DNA from: Streptomyces graminofaciens
Lineage (GTDB): Bacteria > Actinomycetota > Actinomycetes > Streptomycetales > Streptomycetaceae
Direction of reading: 5' to 3'
DNA length: 64,000 nt
Assembly: GCF_030294945.1 (NCBI RefSeq)
Contig: NZ_AP018448.1
Coordinates: 10,822,501-10,886,500, forward strand
Numbering within the stretch: position 1 is the first letter of the stretch; every line of letters begins with the position of its first letter. The notes beneath the pieces were generated by a model. The model was not told the DNA's origin, searched no databases, and saw only the letters and a list, made by a program, of their open reading frames with translations. Positions 55,783 through 64,000 of the stretch are shown here, piece by piece. Both the position numbers and the translations under genes were made by a program.

Positions 55783-56370
55783 ATGGCACTGGCAACGAAA
55801 AATCTCACGATTGACTCGAATCTGACCTGGGTCGAGGTGGAGAAGCGCATCGCGGTCGAGAAGGACCCGGTGGTTCTCGAGAACCTCACCTTGGTTCACG
55901 ATCACATGAAGTACGAGTCCGTGGGGAACCTCGACGGGGTCCTGGGAACGCTCTGCACGAGTCCCGAGTACAAATTCCACGTTCCCGGTTTCGAGCACGT
56001 CAGCGGGAACGGCAGCCAAGAGTCGATCCGCGAGTTCTACGATCAGCTGCTGATCAAGGGTGGCGCCCACCGTCTGCAGTACATCGTGGACCGAGTGACC
56101 GCGGACCGGCATGCCGTGACGACCGAGGGCGAATTCCTCTGGGCCTATCCGGGGCGGACGCTCGCCGGGATGGGAATCACGGTCGACGATCCCGACGCGT
56201 ATTACGCGGCATCCTGCCGACAGCTCATCATCTGGCCGCGCCACGCCACCGAGCCGAAGCTCACCGGTGAGGAGGTGTGGGTCGATCGAGACATGTTCAT
56301 CGGGATCGCGGAGCGGAAGGTGACCGACTTCATCGACGCAGATCCGGGCGACGAATGGCGAACGGCCTGA
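55783..56370 (+). CDS. SnoaL/NTF2-like protein
   Basis: 195 residues from ATG 55783, with GAAGGGA about 10 nt before. An N-terminal segment is followed by the cone-shaped NTF2 pattern: LTLVHDHMKYESVGNLDGVLG, TLCTSPEYKFHVPGFEHVSG, SIREFYDQLLIKGGAHRLQY, VTTEGEFLWAYPGRTLAGMG and EEVWVDRDMFIGIAERKV in blocks. The family includes polyketide cyclases, dehydratases and small hydrolases; conserved His and Asp near the pocket could act as catalysts. It lies in the island between acyl-CoA ligase and CoA transferase genes. Confidence 0.8.
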   Translation: MALATKNLTIDSNLTWVEVEKRIAVEKDPVVLENLTLVHDHMKYESVGNLDGVLGTLCTSPEYKFHVPGFEHVSGNGSQESIREFYDQLLIKGGAHRLQYIVDRVTADRHAVTTEGEFLWAYPGRTLAGMGITVDDPDAYYAASCRQLIIWPRHATEPKLTGEEVWVDRDMFIGIAERKVTDFIDADPGDEWRTA

Positions 56371-57044
56371 CCCGTCGTCCGACGAAGCCTTCCTGGCCAT
56401 CGGTGAGGCCCCTCGGTGGCCGGCCAGGTGTATGTCGATCCTGACGAGTACGCGGTGCGCAGGCGTCGTCATGTGCCGGTGCAGGGCCGGCTGCGGCGAC
56501 TGCGCACGGAGTCGGATCGGCCTGGCCGGTGGCGAGGGGACTGAGAGGTTGCCACCCGGTCTGCCGCACGGCTGCCTCTGGACCGAGAGCTTCCGCCGAG
56601 ACGCCTGGTGGAGCCCCGTGGCGACGCCTCACCGCGACGTGCCAGAACATGCGGTTCTGCTGCTGCATCGGCTCCACAACATCGTCGGCCCCGGTGTCGC
56701 GACCGACGTCACCGCCGAGAAGGGCGCTGCTCGAGCACGCCGGCGTCGCGGACGTCGCCGTGATCGGTACGCCGCACCGCACTTGGGGGAGACGGTCACC
56801 GCGGTCTTCGTGCCCGGCGACGACGGCGCCGAGGGAGACGAGCTCGCCGCGCACGCCAAGCGGCTGCTCGCGCCGTACAAGGTGCCCCGGCGCTTCGAGT
56901 TCGTCGACGCCATCCCACGCAACGCCTACGGAAAGATCGACAAGCGTCGGCTGCGGGAGCGTTTCGGATCCGCATCGACCTGATGGCGCCCGATGCCTGG
57001 CACCCGCGGACGTGCACGCAGTCGAAGAGAGAAGAGGAGATCCG
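56371..57044 (+). other. Mosaic of duplicated fragments (isochorismatase-like and ligase 3' end)
   Basis: 56651-56719 is a degenerate copy (about 64 of 69 bases) of the isochorismatase-like gene at 48434-48502. Immediately next, 56722-56983 is an almost identical copy of the ligase 3' end at 54806-55068, with one single-base indel and few substitutions. Both fragments join without any transposase sequence. The last bases before the CoA transferase gene (GCACGCAGTCGA) also match the region after the ligase stop. No functional gene is present here. Confidence 0.8.
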
Positions 57045-58259
57045 ATGAGCACGCCCGCTCCTGGCGGTCCTCTGGAAGGAATCCGGGTGATCGAGCTCGG
57101 CACCGTGGTGGCCGGGCCGTTCGCTGGACGGATTCTCGCCGATTACGGAGCTGACGTCATCAAGGTCGAGGCACCGAACCGCCCGGATCCCATGCGTGAC
57201 TGGGGCCAGGCCTCCTACCGAGGGCACCGGCTGTGGTGGACCGTCCACGCTCGCAACAAGCGATGCATCACACTCGACCTGCGGTCGGAGCGCGGGCAGG
57301 AGCTACTGCTCGAGCTGGTCGCAGTGGCGGACGTCGTGATCGAGAACTTCCGGCCGGGCACGCTCGAGCGGTGGAACCTGAGCTGGGAGCGGCTACGGGC
57401 GGTGAACCGGGGACTGGTGCTGGCCCGGGTGTCCGGCTACGGACAGACGGGCCCCTACGCCGAACGGCCCGGATACGCTTCTGTGGCCGAGGCGATGGGC
57501 GGGTTGCGAGCCATCAACGGTCACCCCGGCGAGGCACCGCCCCGGATGGCGATCTCGCTCGGCGACTCCCTGGGCGGGATGGTGGCGGTCCAGGGTGTGC
57601 TGGCCGCGCTGCTGCAGCGGACGCGCTCCGGGCAGGGGCAGGTCGTCGACATCGCCCTCACCGAGGCGTGCCTTGCGCTGACGGAGTCGATGGTGCCCGA
57701 GTACGACCGGCTCGGCCGCGTGCGTCAGCCGGGTGGCACCCGCCTGTCCGGCATCGCCCCGTCGAACCTGTTCTGTTCAGCGGACGGCCAGTGGCTCGTC
57801 GTCGCCGCCAATCAGGACACCGTGTTCCAGAGGTTGTGCGCGGCGATGGGCCGAGCGGAGCTGGCAAGCGATCCCCGCTTCGCCGACCATCAGGCCCGGG
57901 GCGAGAACCAGGAAGAGATCGAGGGCATCGTCGGCGAATGGGTGGGCAAGCGGTCGGCGGCCGAGGCGACCGCCGAACTGCAGGCAGCCGGGGTCGTCGT
58001 CGGCCCGGTCTACACGGTTGCGGACATCGTGGCAGATCCGCACTTCCGGGCGCGCGGCGCGCTGGTCAGTCACCACGACGAGCGCGTGGACGACGATGTG
58101 CTGGGTCCGGGCGTCGTCCCGATCTTCTCGGGGACGCCCGGGCGGGTGCGCTGGGCGGGACCGCCCCGCCCGGGAACCCACAATGACGAGGTCTACGGCG
58201 AGTTGCTCGGGCTCGACGCGGATGCTATCGCCACGCTGGTGAAGGACGGTGTGATGTGA
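57045..58259 (+). CDS. CaiB/BaiF-type CoA transferase
   Basis: 404 residues from ATG 57045, with GAGGAGATCCG before it. Family blocks are GIRVIELGTVVAGPFAGRIL, YGADVIKVEAPNRPDP, NKRCITLDLRSERGQELLLE, VVIENFRPGTLERW, VLARVSGYGQTGPYAERPGY, and ISLGDSLGGMVAVQGVLAAL with the catalytic Asp. It transfers CoA between carboxylic acids without ATP. The following lyase gene overlaps its stop by 4 bp, so the pair is coupled. Confidence 0.92.
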   Translation: MSTPAPGGPLEGIRVIELGTVVAGPFAGRILADYGADVIKVEAPNRPDPMRDWGQASYRGHRLWWTVHARNKRCITLDLRSERGQELLLELVAVADVVIENFRPGTLERWNLSWERLRAVNRGLVLARVSGYGQTGPYAERPGYASVAEAMGGLRAINGHPGEAPPRMAISLGDSLGGMVAVQGVLAALLQRTRSGQGQVVDIALTEACLALTESMVPEYDRLGRVRQPGGTRLSGIAPSNLFCSADGQWLVVAANQDTVFQRLCAAMGRAELASDPRFADHQARGENQEEIEGIVGEWVGKRSAAEATAELQAAGVVVGPVYTVADIVADPHFRARGALVSHHDERVDDDVLGPGVVPIFSGTPGRVRWAGPPRPGTHNDEVYGELLGLDADAIATLVKDGVM

Positions 58260-59197
58260 CCGGTCCACTGAGGCTCCCGGAGTCGATCCGGCTGCGTGAG
58301 GTCGGCCTCCGGGATGGGCTGCAGATCGAACAGCCCATCCCGACGGAGGCGAAGCTGGAGCTGCTCGACGCGCTCGTGGCGACTGGCGTGCGCCGCATTG
58401 AGGCGACGGCATTCGTCTCACCGCGGGCGGTTCCCGCGCTGGCCGACGCGGCCGAGGTCGCGGCCCGTCTGTCGCAGTACCCGGACATCGAGTTCTCCGC
58501 ACTGGTCGCCAACCCGCGGGGCGCGCACCGCGCGATCGACGCGGGTATCACCACGGTGGAGTACGTCGTCTCGGCATCCGACGGGCACAGCACCGCCAAC
58601 GCCGGTCGCACCACGGCGGAGGCGTTGGAGCAGTGCGCGGAAGTGTCATCGGTGGTGCACCGGGCCGGCGGCACCTGTGAAGTGATCGTCGCGGTGGCTT
58701 GGGACGATCCCTTCGACGGGCCCACCCCGCCTGACAACGTCGTAGCCCTGGCCCGCCGGGCCGTGGATCTCGGTGCGGACAGGCTCTGCCTCGGTGACAC
58801 GATCGGGACCACCACGCCGATGCGCATGGCACAACTCGTCACTGCGGTGCGCGAGGCGTGCAGTGGCGTGCAGGTGGGCTTGCACTTGCACGACACCCGG
58901 GGTGCGGGTTTGGCCACCGCACTGGCCGCCATGCAGATTGGAGTCCTGGACCTGGACGCCTCCATCGGCGGCCTCGGTGGATGCCCCTTCGCACCCGGTG
59001 CGAGCGGCAACATCGCGACCGAGGAGCTCGCCTACCTTTGTCGAGACTGTCGGGTGGACACCGGCCTCGACATGGAGCGGCTCGTCGCCGCAGCAGCGTT
59101 GGCCCAGCAGCTGGTGGGACGGCCACTGGAGTCCGGGGTGTTGCGCGCAGGTGACCGCGCTCTCGTCGCTCCGGATCGGCCTGTGCCGGCGGCGTAG
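58256..59197 (+). CDS. Hydroxymethylglutaryl-CoA lyase-like aldolase
   Basis: 313 residues. The HMG-CoA lyase signatures are REVGLRDGLQ (catalytic Arg and Asp), ATAFVSPRAVPALADAAEV, HLHDTRGAGLATALAAM (metal-binding His pair) and GGLGGCPFAPGASGNIATEE (the active-site Cys and the metal-binding Asn). It cleaves a 3-hydroxyacyl-CoA to acetyl-CoA or a similar unit plus an oxo acid. It is coupled to the CoA transferase, which suggests CoA activation followed by C-C bond cleavage of a branched acid. True HMG-CoA is one possible substrate among several. Confidence 0.9.
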   Translation: MTGPLRLPESIRLREVGLRDGLQIEQPIPTEAKLELLDALVATGVRRIEATAFVSPRAVPALADAAEVAARLSQYPDIEFSALVANPRGAHRAIDAGITTVEYVVSASDGHSTANAGRTTAEALEQCAEVSSVVHRAGGTCEVIVAVAWDDPFDGPTPPDNVVALARRAVDLGADRLCLGDTIGTTTPMRMAQLVTAVREACSGVQVGLHLHDTRGAGLATALAAMQIGVLDLDASIGGLGGCPFAPGASGNIATEELAYLCRDCRVDTGLDMERLVAAAALAQQLVGRPLESGVLRAGDRALVAPDRPVPAA

Positions 59198-59359
59198 CAG
59201 AGGCGGGGCGTGGACGCGCCCGGTGGCTGCAGGCTCTACCCGTCGAGAGCCCGACGTCGTCGTATTCGGCTATCGGAGGGAACTGTCACGCAATGTCGAT
59301 CTCGCTGCGCTGTCGCCGACAGACCATCGCGACGCGCGACCCCGGGCCGACTGCCCAGA

Positions 59360-59463
59360 CTGGCGTCGGCCGGGCGGCCGATACACCAGGTATGTGTCGT
59401 CAGCGACGAGGGGATTCCGGTGCCCACCGGGACAACGGGCGAGATCCAGGTCCGCGAGAGTCG
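59360..59463 (+). pseudogene. Acyl-CoA ligase fragment
   Basis: The frame reads RLASAGRPIHQVCVVSDEGI then PVPTGTTGEIQVRESR. The G-R-P, V-D-D-E-G and G-T-x-G-E-I-x-V-R-G blocks are from the middle of AMP-dependent synthetases. No other part of the gene is seen, so it is an isolated fragment. Confidence 0.65.
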
Positions 59464-59652
59464 GCACAGTGCGGTGGTCGGGACGAGCCATCCGGCCCGG
59501 CCATGGCCGCTTACATCCAGTCCGCGGCTGCTGTGTATGCGGCGAGCCTCAGGAACACCGCGCGCTGAGTCTGGCGAACCGACACGTCAGCGACAGGTAT
59601 TCGTGCTTAGCGTGCGGCGCATGATGGATCCCTTGGCCGCAAAGGAGATGCC

Positions 59653-60654
59653 GTGACGCAACAGACTGTTCGGGCGATGGTGGTGACCCCCGAGGGCGAC
59701 GACGGCCGCCTCGACTGGCGGGCGGTGCCCGCTCCGGTACCACGGTCAGGAGAAGTGGTGGTCGCGGTGCACGCGAGTGGTGTCAACCGGGCCGATCTGC
59801 TGCAGCGGCGCGGAAAGTACGTCCAGGAGGCATTGCGGCGGCCGGGACCGGTGGTCGCCGGAATGGAGGTCGCGGGCGAGGTTCTCGCCATCGGGGACGA
59901 AGTCACCGGGGTCGAGGTCGGCGACCGGGTGATGGCGATGTGCGAGGGCAGCTACGCCGAGCAGGCGGTGGTCCATCACCGTCTGCTCCTGCCGGTACCG
60001 GCAGGCCTGTCCTGGGAGGAGGCCGCCGCCCTGCCGCTGGGCCTGATGACGGCCTATGACGCGTTGTTCGGTGCTGGTGAATTCGCGCCGGGGGAGGCCG
60101 TGTTGGTGAGCTCCGCGACGTCGATCGTCGGCCGTATCGCCGTGCAGCTCGCCCGCGCCGGGGGCGCGTCCGTGGTGGTAGGGACCTCGCGCTCGGCGGA
60201 AGGCCGCGAGCGGATCCTCGCGCTTGGCGCGAACCATGCCGTTGATGGTGCCGCCGAAGACGTGGCCGAGCGGATCGAAGAGGCGACGGGAGGGCGCAAG
60301 ATTGACGTGGTCGTCGACCAGGTCGGCGCGTCACTGTTCGCCGCCCACCTCCGTGTGCTCGCCGTCGGCGGCCGCCTGATCAGCGTGGGCCGGCTTGGTG
60401 GTGCGGCGGTGTCGGCCGATTTGAACCAGCTGGCGCTCAACCGCATCACGGTCCGCGGCGTCACGTTCCGGACCCGCACGCTCGACGAGTACGCCGCGAT
60501 CGCCGAGGGGGTCAGGAAAAACGTTCTCGACAAGGTCGCCGCCAACCTCGTCCGCCCGGCCGTCGACCACGTCCTTCCGATCGAGTCGGCCGCCGAAGCG
60601 CAGGACCTCGTGGCGACCGGGGTCCACCAGGGCAAGATCGTCCTCACCGTTTGA
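59653..60654 (+). CDS. Zinc-binding-type quinone oxidoreductase (MDR family)
   Basis: 333 residues from GTG 59653. N-domain VVVAVHASGVNRADLLQRRG and VVAGMEVAGEVLAIGDEV; cofactor domain VLVSSATSIVGRIAVQLARA, a slightly divergent glycine-rich motif; GGRLISVGRLGGAAVSADL and HQGKIVLTV at the end. Zinc ligands are not visible. It follows the CoA transferase/lyase genes on the same strand after a gap with debris and may reduce an unsaturated ketone of the same pathway. Confidence 0.88.
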   Translation: MTQQTVRAMVVTPEGDDGRLDWRAVPAPVPRSGEVVVAVHASGVNRADLLQRRGKYVQEALRRPGPVVAGMEVAGEVLAIGDEVTGVEVGDRVMAMCEGSYAEQAVVHHRLLLPVPAGLSWEEAAALPLGLMTAYDALFGAGEFAPGEAVLVSSATSIVGRIAVQLARAGGASVVVGTSRSAEGRERILALGANHAVDGAAEDVAERIEEATGGRKIDVVVDQVGASLFAAHLRVLAVGGRLISVGRLGGAAVSADLNQLALNRITVRGVTFRTRTLDEYAAIAEGVRKNVLDKVAANLVRPAVDHVLPIESAAEAQDLVATGVHQGKIVLTV

Positions 60655-61185
60655 ACCGTCCTGGTTGGTGGAGACCCTCCTGCCCCAGTGCTGCACCGCG
60701 TCAGTTCGTTGAGGTCGGTGTGCTCCTGCAGGTCGGCCTCCAGAGCGCGGAACAACTGGTCAAGGTCGTCGGGCACACCGAGTTCCGCGCCGACCGTGAG
60801 GCTTTCGACCCACAGGAGCTCAGCCACCGATGCGCTCCGCACCAGTGCGTCCTCAGGGGAGTCGGGGCGCCGGGCGGCAGGCGTGACGGACGCCGTGACA
60901 GGGTCCCAATACCGCTCGACAAAAGTAGGTGCTCCGAACCCACCCACGGCCGACGGATTATGAGTGCTTCGCGGAAGTGGCTGGGTTCCGGGCCCAGCTC
61001 CCGGGTGGGCGTCGAACGTGCCCAGCGGATTGGTTTTCCAACCCGCAGAGGCCAAACGTCTACGCAGAGCTCAGCCGAGTCCACGCGTGACCAGCCGTTA
61101 CGGCTGTTGTCGGCGTCTCCTTCATGTGCCGGGCCGCCGTTTCACCCCTAACCCTGGCCGTGGCGTTGTTAAACGGCCTCGGCAT
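60655..61185. other. Intergenic region, possible protein fragment on the minus strand
   Basis: At about 60690-60905 the minus strand reads TFVERYWDPVTASVTPAARR and AELLWVESLTVGAELGVPDD, with a helical, coherent look, but no recognised family and no clean start. The remainder is empty up to the first IS21-like repeat. Confidence 0.4.
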
Positions 61186-61259
61186 GACGACTTCGAGTGG
61201 CCCCAGTCGGCGGGCCACGTGAGCGTAGGCGGGGGTGGTTTTGGTTTGAAGTGGCCCCC
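61186..61259 (+). repeat. Left set of IS21-like subterminal repeats
   Basis: GACGACTTCGAGTGGCCCC at 61186-61204 and TTTGAAGTGGCCCCC at 61245-61259 are the reverse-complement form of the GGGGCCACTTCAA unit that recurs on the right side of the cyclase gene. Multiple short repeats of this type mark the ends of IS21-family elements. Confidence 0.6.
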
Positions 61260-61490
61260 GCCTTGGATCTTGCGGTGAGACGCTCCTGGTGGTTTCCCGC
61301 AGGGGTGCTGGTTGGAATGTCCTTGTCCAAACCGGAGCTGTTTGTGGATAAGCCGGGATAGCTGGCAGCGGCGGTTGTCAGTCCCTCAGAACCGTGCGTG
61401 CGCCTGGCAACGCACGGCTCAAGCACCCCTGAGCGGCTTCGCTGGAGCGTAGTTCACGTAGCCCGGTTGTCGTCTTGCTGGTCCCCGCGG

Positions 61491-62447
61491 TCAGAATGTG
61501 GCGATCGGGTTGACCGGGCTGCCGGACGTACCGGCGAAGCGCACTGGCGCGACTGCGAGGTGGAAGTCCCACTGGCCGAGCTCGGCAGCTGTCGTCGCGC
61601 ACGCCTCCAGGTCGCAATTGTCGAGCAGCCACAGACCCATCGCGACGAGGCTCACGGCGTGAACCGGCATCAACACATCGTCGTATCCCGACGGTTGAAC
61701 GTCCTGGGGGGTGTCGGCACCGATGAGCGCGACCTGCCGTTCATACAGCCAGGGCAGGCAGGACGCGTGCCAGCCGGCCTGCGTGAAACCGCCGGCCGCT
61801 CCGCCCTTGTGCCGGACGCGGCCACCGCCAGTGCGCAGGAGTACCGCATCGCCGGATCGCACCCGTACGCCCTGGCGACGCTCGGCCTCTTCGAGATCCT
61901 CGGGAAACACCCCGTCGCCCGGTTCCAGCCATGGCACCTCGCGGACCTTCGCAATGTCCAGCAGGACGCCACGCGTGATGATCCCGTTCGCCGCTGCGGT
62001 GACGGCCGCCCACGCCGATCCCGTTTGGGTGTCGACCAACGAGTACGACCGCCCGTTGTACATCGTGCCGTCCCAGAAGATGTGGCACGGCGAGTCGACG
62101 TGAGTGATGGTGTTGCCGTGGAACATGATGCCGAGCCGCTCGTTCGAAAAGCCCCAGCGCCGGTCGTTGCGGAATCCGGGCACCGGCATGTTCTCGGCAC
62201 CCGGCATGTCGGCGGCGCACGGGCACGTCGTCGTCGACCGCTCCATCTCTTCCGGTACGGCAACCTCCCATGCGCACGACAGGCTCCTGCCGTGGCGCAC
62301 GGCCCGCGCCGCTGCCAGCCGGACGTCGTCGGTGATGTGGTTCAGGGTCCCGAGCTCGTCGTCCTCGCCCCACCGTCCCCAGTTCGACAGCGTGTTGAAG
62401 TACCCAAGCACATCGTCCTGTGTGGGCATCGGTCGCCTTGACGTCAT
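61491..62447 (-). CDS. Cyclase-family metal hydrolase, copy 2
   Basis: About 318 residues from ATG 62447; ATG 62429 is the alternative. FNTLSNWGRWG opens it, and FHGNTITHVDSPCHIFWDG gives the metal site with His, Asp and His. Further blocks are GIITRGVLLDIA, WHASCLPWLYERQVALIG and FAGTSGSPVNPIATF. Order and wording closely follow the copy at 28800-29777. It lies between IS21-like repeats and may have been brought in on a mobile element. It lies in the P450/CoA island; a ring-opening or amide hydrolysis step is possible. Confidence 0.85.
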   Translation of the reverse strand: MTSRRPMPTQDDVLGYFNTLSNWGRWGEDDELGTLNHITDDVRLAAARAVRHGRSLSCAWEVAVPEEMERSTTTCPCAADMPGAENMPVPGFRNDRRWGFSNERLGIMFHGNTITHVDSPCHIFWDGTMYNGRSYSLVDTQTGSAWAAVTAAANGIITRGVLLDIAKVREVPWLEPGDGVFPEDLEEAERRQGVRVRSGDAVLLRTGGGRVRHKGGAAGGFTQAGWHASCLPWLYERQVALIGADTPQDVQPSGYDDVLMPVHAVSLVAMGLWLLDNCDLEACATTAAELGQWDFHLAVAPVRFAGTSGSPVNPIATF

Positions 62448-62597
62448 CCCAGCATCGACTCCTCCGGTCGCGCGGTTCGAGGCCCCTGGTGCTTGACACC
62501 TCATCCGTCACGTGGACCATCATGCCGACGACGGCTCGATGGCGTTGCTGAACTGAAGATCGCCACCAACTGATGGGGCCAACCCAAGCCGACACCC

Positions 62598-62661
62598 GGG
62601 GCCACTTCAAGTCGTCCGAACATCAGAGGACCTTCACGCTCCGGGGCCGCTTCGAGTCGTC
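62598..62661 (-). repeat. Right set of IS21-like subterminal repeats
   Basis: GGGGCCACTTCAAGTCGTC at 62598-62616 and GGGGCCGCTTCGAGTCGTC at 62643-62661 form inverted copies of the left set at 61186 and 61245. The two sets face each other across the cyclase gene. Confidence 0.6.
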
Positions 62662-62987
62662 TCGGCGGAGTCATTTGAAGGCGTCATATCCAACCCAGAC
62701 CCTCACGACCGGGCTCGGGACGGCCAGTTGGCTCGAAAACAAGCGGCCCGCCACCCGCTGCGACGTGGGCAAGACCGTGAAACGCCCCTAGAGCATCGCC
62801 GAACGAAACCAACTCGGACCATAAAAGACAGGCTCAGCCACCGCGACCAGTGACTCCGAACGAGCGCCCCGACCCCGGGCGGCCCACGGCAACGGAGCTT
62901 CAGTCGCAACGCGGTGGACGACCGCGACAAGAGTTGGAGGCTATCGACGACGCCATGAGTGAGACGAGCAGCCGCTGTCCGCGTTGC
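62662..62987. other. Intergenic stretch without recognisable genes
   Basis: No motif-bearing frame on either strand. It lies between the right repeat set and the stop of the truncated acyl-CoA ligase gene. Confidence 0.4.
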
Positions 62988-64000
62988 TTAGGCATTTGCG
63001 GTTGCCGACGAGCGCAGATGGCGTCGTATGAGCTTGCCGCTGGAGGTGGTGGGCAGCGTGTCGACGAAGTGGACGGCCCGGGGCACTTTGTACGCCGCCA
63101 TGTGTTGGCGGCAGTGGGCGATGAGCGCGTCCGCGTCCGGTTGTTGACCGGGTGCGAGTACGACGTAGGCATGCGCGACCTCGCCCTTGACCGGGTCGGG
63201 CTCGCGGCCGACCGCGACGAGCGCGACCGACTCGTGTCCGATCAGCACCCGCTCGATCTCGGCGGGGTAGACGTTGTAGCCGCCGGTGATGATCATGTCT
63301 TTGAGCCGGTCGACCACGAAGAAGTGCCCTTGTCCGTCGTGTGTGGCGATGTCGCCGGTGCGTAGCCAGCCGTCGGGCGTGATGGTCTCCGCGGTTGCCT
63401 CGGTGTTGTTGAAATACCCCATGGTCACGATGGGGCCGCGTACCAGCAGCTCGCCGGGTTCGCCCGGCGCGCACTCCACGGTGACGTCCTGGGTGTCGGC
63501 GACCTTGACCTGGACGCCCGGCAGCGCGACGCCGATCGAGCCGCGCACGTTGGGAGCGTGGATCGCGTGAGTGGTGCCCAGGCCCGAGAGTTCGGTCATG
63601 CCCCACAACTCGATCAAGGGGACGCCACTGCGGCTTTCCCAGGCGTCGATCACCGTCTCGGCGATGGTCTGCCCGCCTACGGTGCTGCGGGTCAGCGAGG
63701 AAAGGTCGGCGTCTTCGAGGGCCGGGCTGGCGAGCAGCATGGCGTACATCGCGGGTACGCCCTCAAGAAGGGTGGCTCGGTGCTCGACGATGCACTGGAG
63801 GGTGTCCTCGGCGTCGAACCGTTTCCTCAGCACGACCTTGCCACCGACCATGAACGTGGCGTTGATGACGACGTTGCCGTAGACGTGTGGTGCGGGCAGT
63901 GCGGTGATGACCACGTCGTCGCTGGTCCGGCCGTGCATCGTAGCGGCGTAGGCGCAGTTGAGCACGAGGGAGCGCTGCGACTGCATCGCTCCCTTCGGGC
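62988..64000 (-). CDS. AMP-dependent acyl-CoA synthetase (5' part beyond window)
   Basis: The visible 335 or so residues form the C-terminal two thirds: the frame runs off the window at GAMQSQRSLVLN, in the P-loop region. Blocks are VITALPAPHVYGNVVINATF, LIELWGMTELSGLG, LLVRGPIVTMGYFNN, GWLRTGDIATHDGQGHFFVV, DRLKDMIITGGYNVYPAEIE, and the catalytic Lys in TTSSGKLIRRHL. It activates a fatty or aromatic acid to its CoA ester. Together with the other ligase, lyase and transferase genes it suggests CoA-dependent degradation of a carboxylic acid. Confidence 0.9.
   Translation of the reverse strand, partial: PKGAMQSQRSLVLNCAYAATMHGRTSDDVVITALPAPHVYGNVVINATFMVGGKVVLRKRFDAEDTLQCIVEHRATLLEGVPAMYAMLLASPALEDADLSSLTRSTVGGQTIAETVIDAWESRSGVPLIELWGMTELSGLGTTHAIHAPNVRGSIGVALPGVQVKVADTQDVTVECAPGEPGELLVRGPIVTMGYFNNTEATAETITPDGWLRTGDIATHDGQGHFFVVDRLKDMIITGGYNVYPAEIERVLIGHESVALVAVGREPDPVKGEVAHAYVVLAPGQQPDADALIAHCRQHMAAYKVPRAVHFVDTLPTTSSGKLIRRHLRSSATANA

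Overview
The window reads as high-GC actinomycete chromosome, most likely Streptomyces or a close relative. Coding bias is strong, GTG starts are common, genes overlap by 4 bp (ATGA/GTGA), terminators are GC-rich hairpins with no U-tract, and regulators belong to the MarR, IclR, GntR/FCD, AraC and LysR families. No rRNA, tRNA or CRISPR array was seen. The content is accessory catabolism mixed with many gene fragments, as expected of a plastic chromosome arm; the species is inference.

Layout. 0-6.6 kb: end of a PepSY membrane protein, a TPR protein, a MarR pair, a pirin, then a scrambled stretch with the C-terminal half of a ribosome-inactivating protein and a chimeric LamG gene, closed by a broken IS3-type transposase. 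7-25 kb: an IclR regulator, a ProVWX-type betaine importer, an MDR dehydrogenase, an HpbD-type proline-betaine epimerase, a Stc2-like Rieske demethylase and its reductase, two paralogous GntR/FCD regulators, an M20 amidohydrolase, an MSOX-like oxidase, proline dehydrogenase and P5C dehydrogenase. Together these make a near-complete route: proline betaine (stachydrine) is imported, epimerised, N-demethylated twice, and oxidised to glutamate. A palindromic operator recurs in front of proV and the Rieske gene, and TGTGATCACA palindromes sit in front of the proline dehydrogenase. Fragments of a second enolase-family gene, a PhzF-like gene and a glutamate dehydrogenase lie inside the cluster.

25-32 kb: HutD, AraC regulator, HpcH/HpaI aldolase, cyclase-family hydrolase, aldehyde dehydrogenase and an MDR reductase. 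32.8-38 kb: a PaoABC-like molybdenum aldehyde oxidoreductase with a Tat signal on its small subunit, plus an XdhC-type maturation factor. 38-46 kb: integrase debris, a secreted SMP-30-like protein, a reductase/SRPBCC/quinone oxidoreductase set with a divergent LysR, and a stand-alone pyruvate dehydrogenase E1-like protein.

46-64 kb: a second catabolic island. A one-component regulator (degenerate receiver, winged helix, GAF) faces a self-sufficient CYP116B-type P450-reductase-ferredoxin fusion. Next come an alpha/beta hydrolase, a VOC protein, an acyl-CoA ligase, a SnoaL-like protein, a CaiB-type CoA transferase, an HMG-CoA lyase-like aldolase, a quinone oxidoreductase, a second cyclase and a second acyl-CoA ligase cut by the window end. 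This suggests P450-initiated oxidation, CoA activation and lyase cleavage of an unidentified substrate. The island holds a 262-bp duplication of one ligase 3' end, LysR, CitE, CaiB and ligase fragments, and IS21-like repeats around the second cyclase gene.
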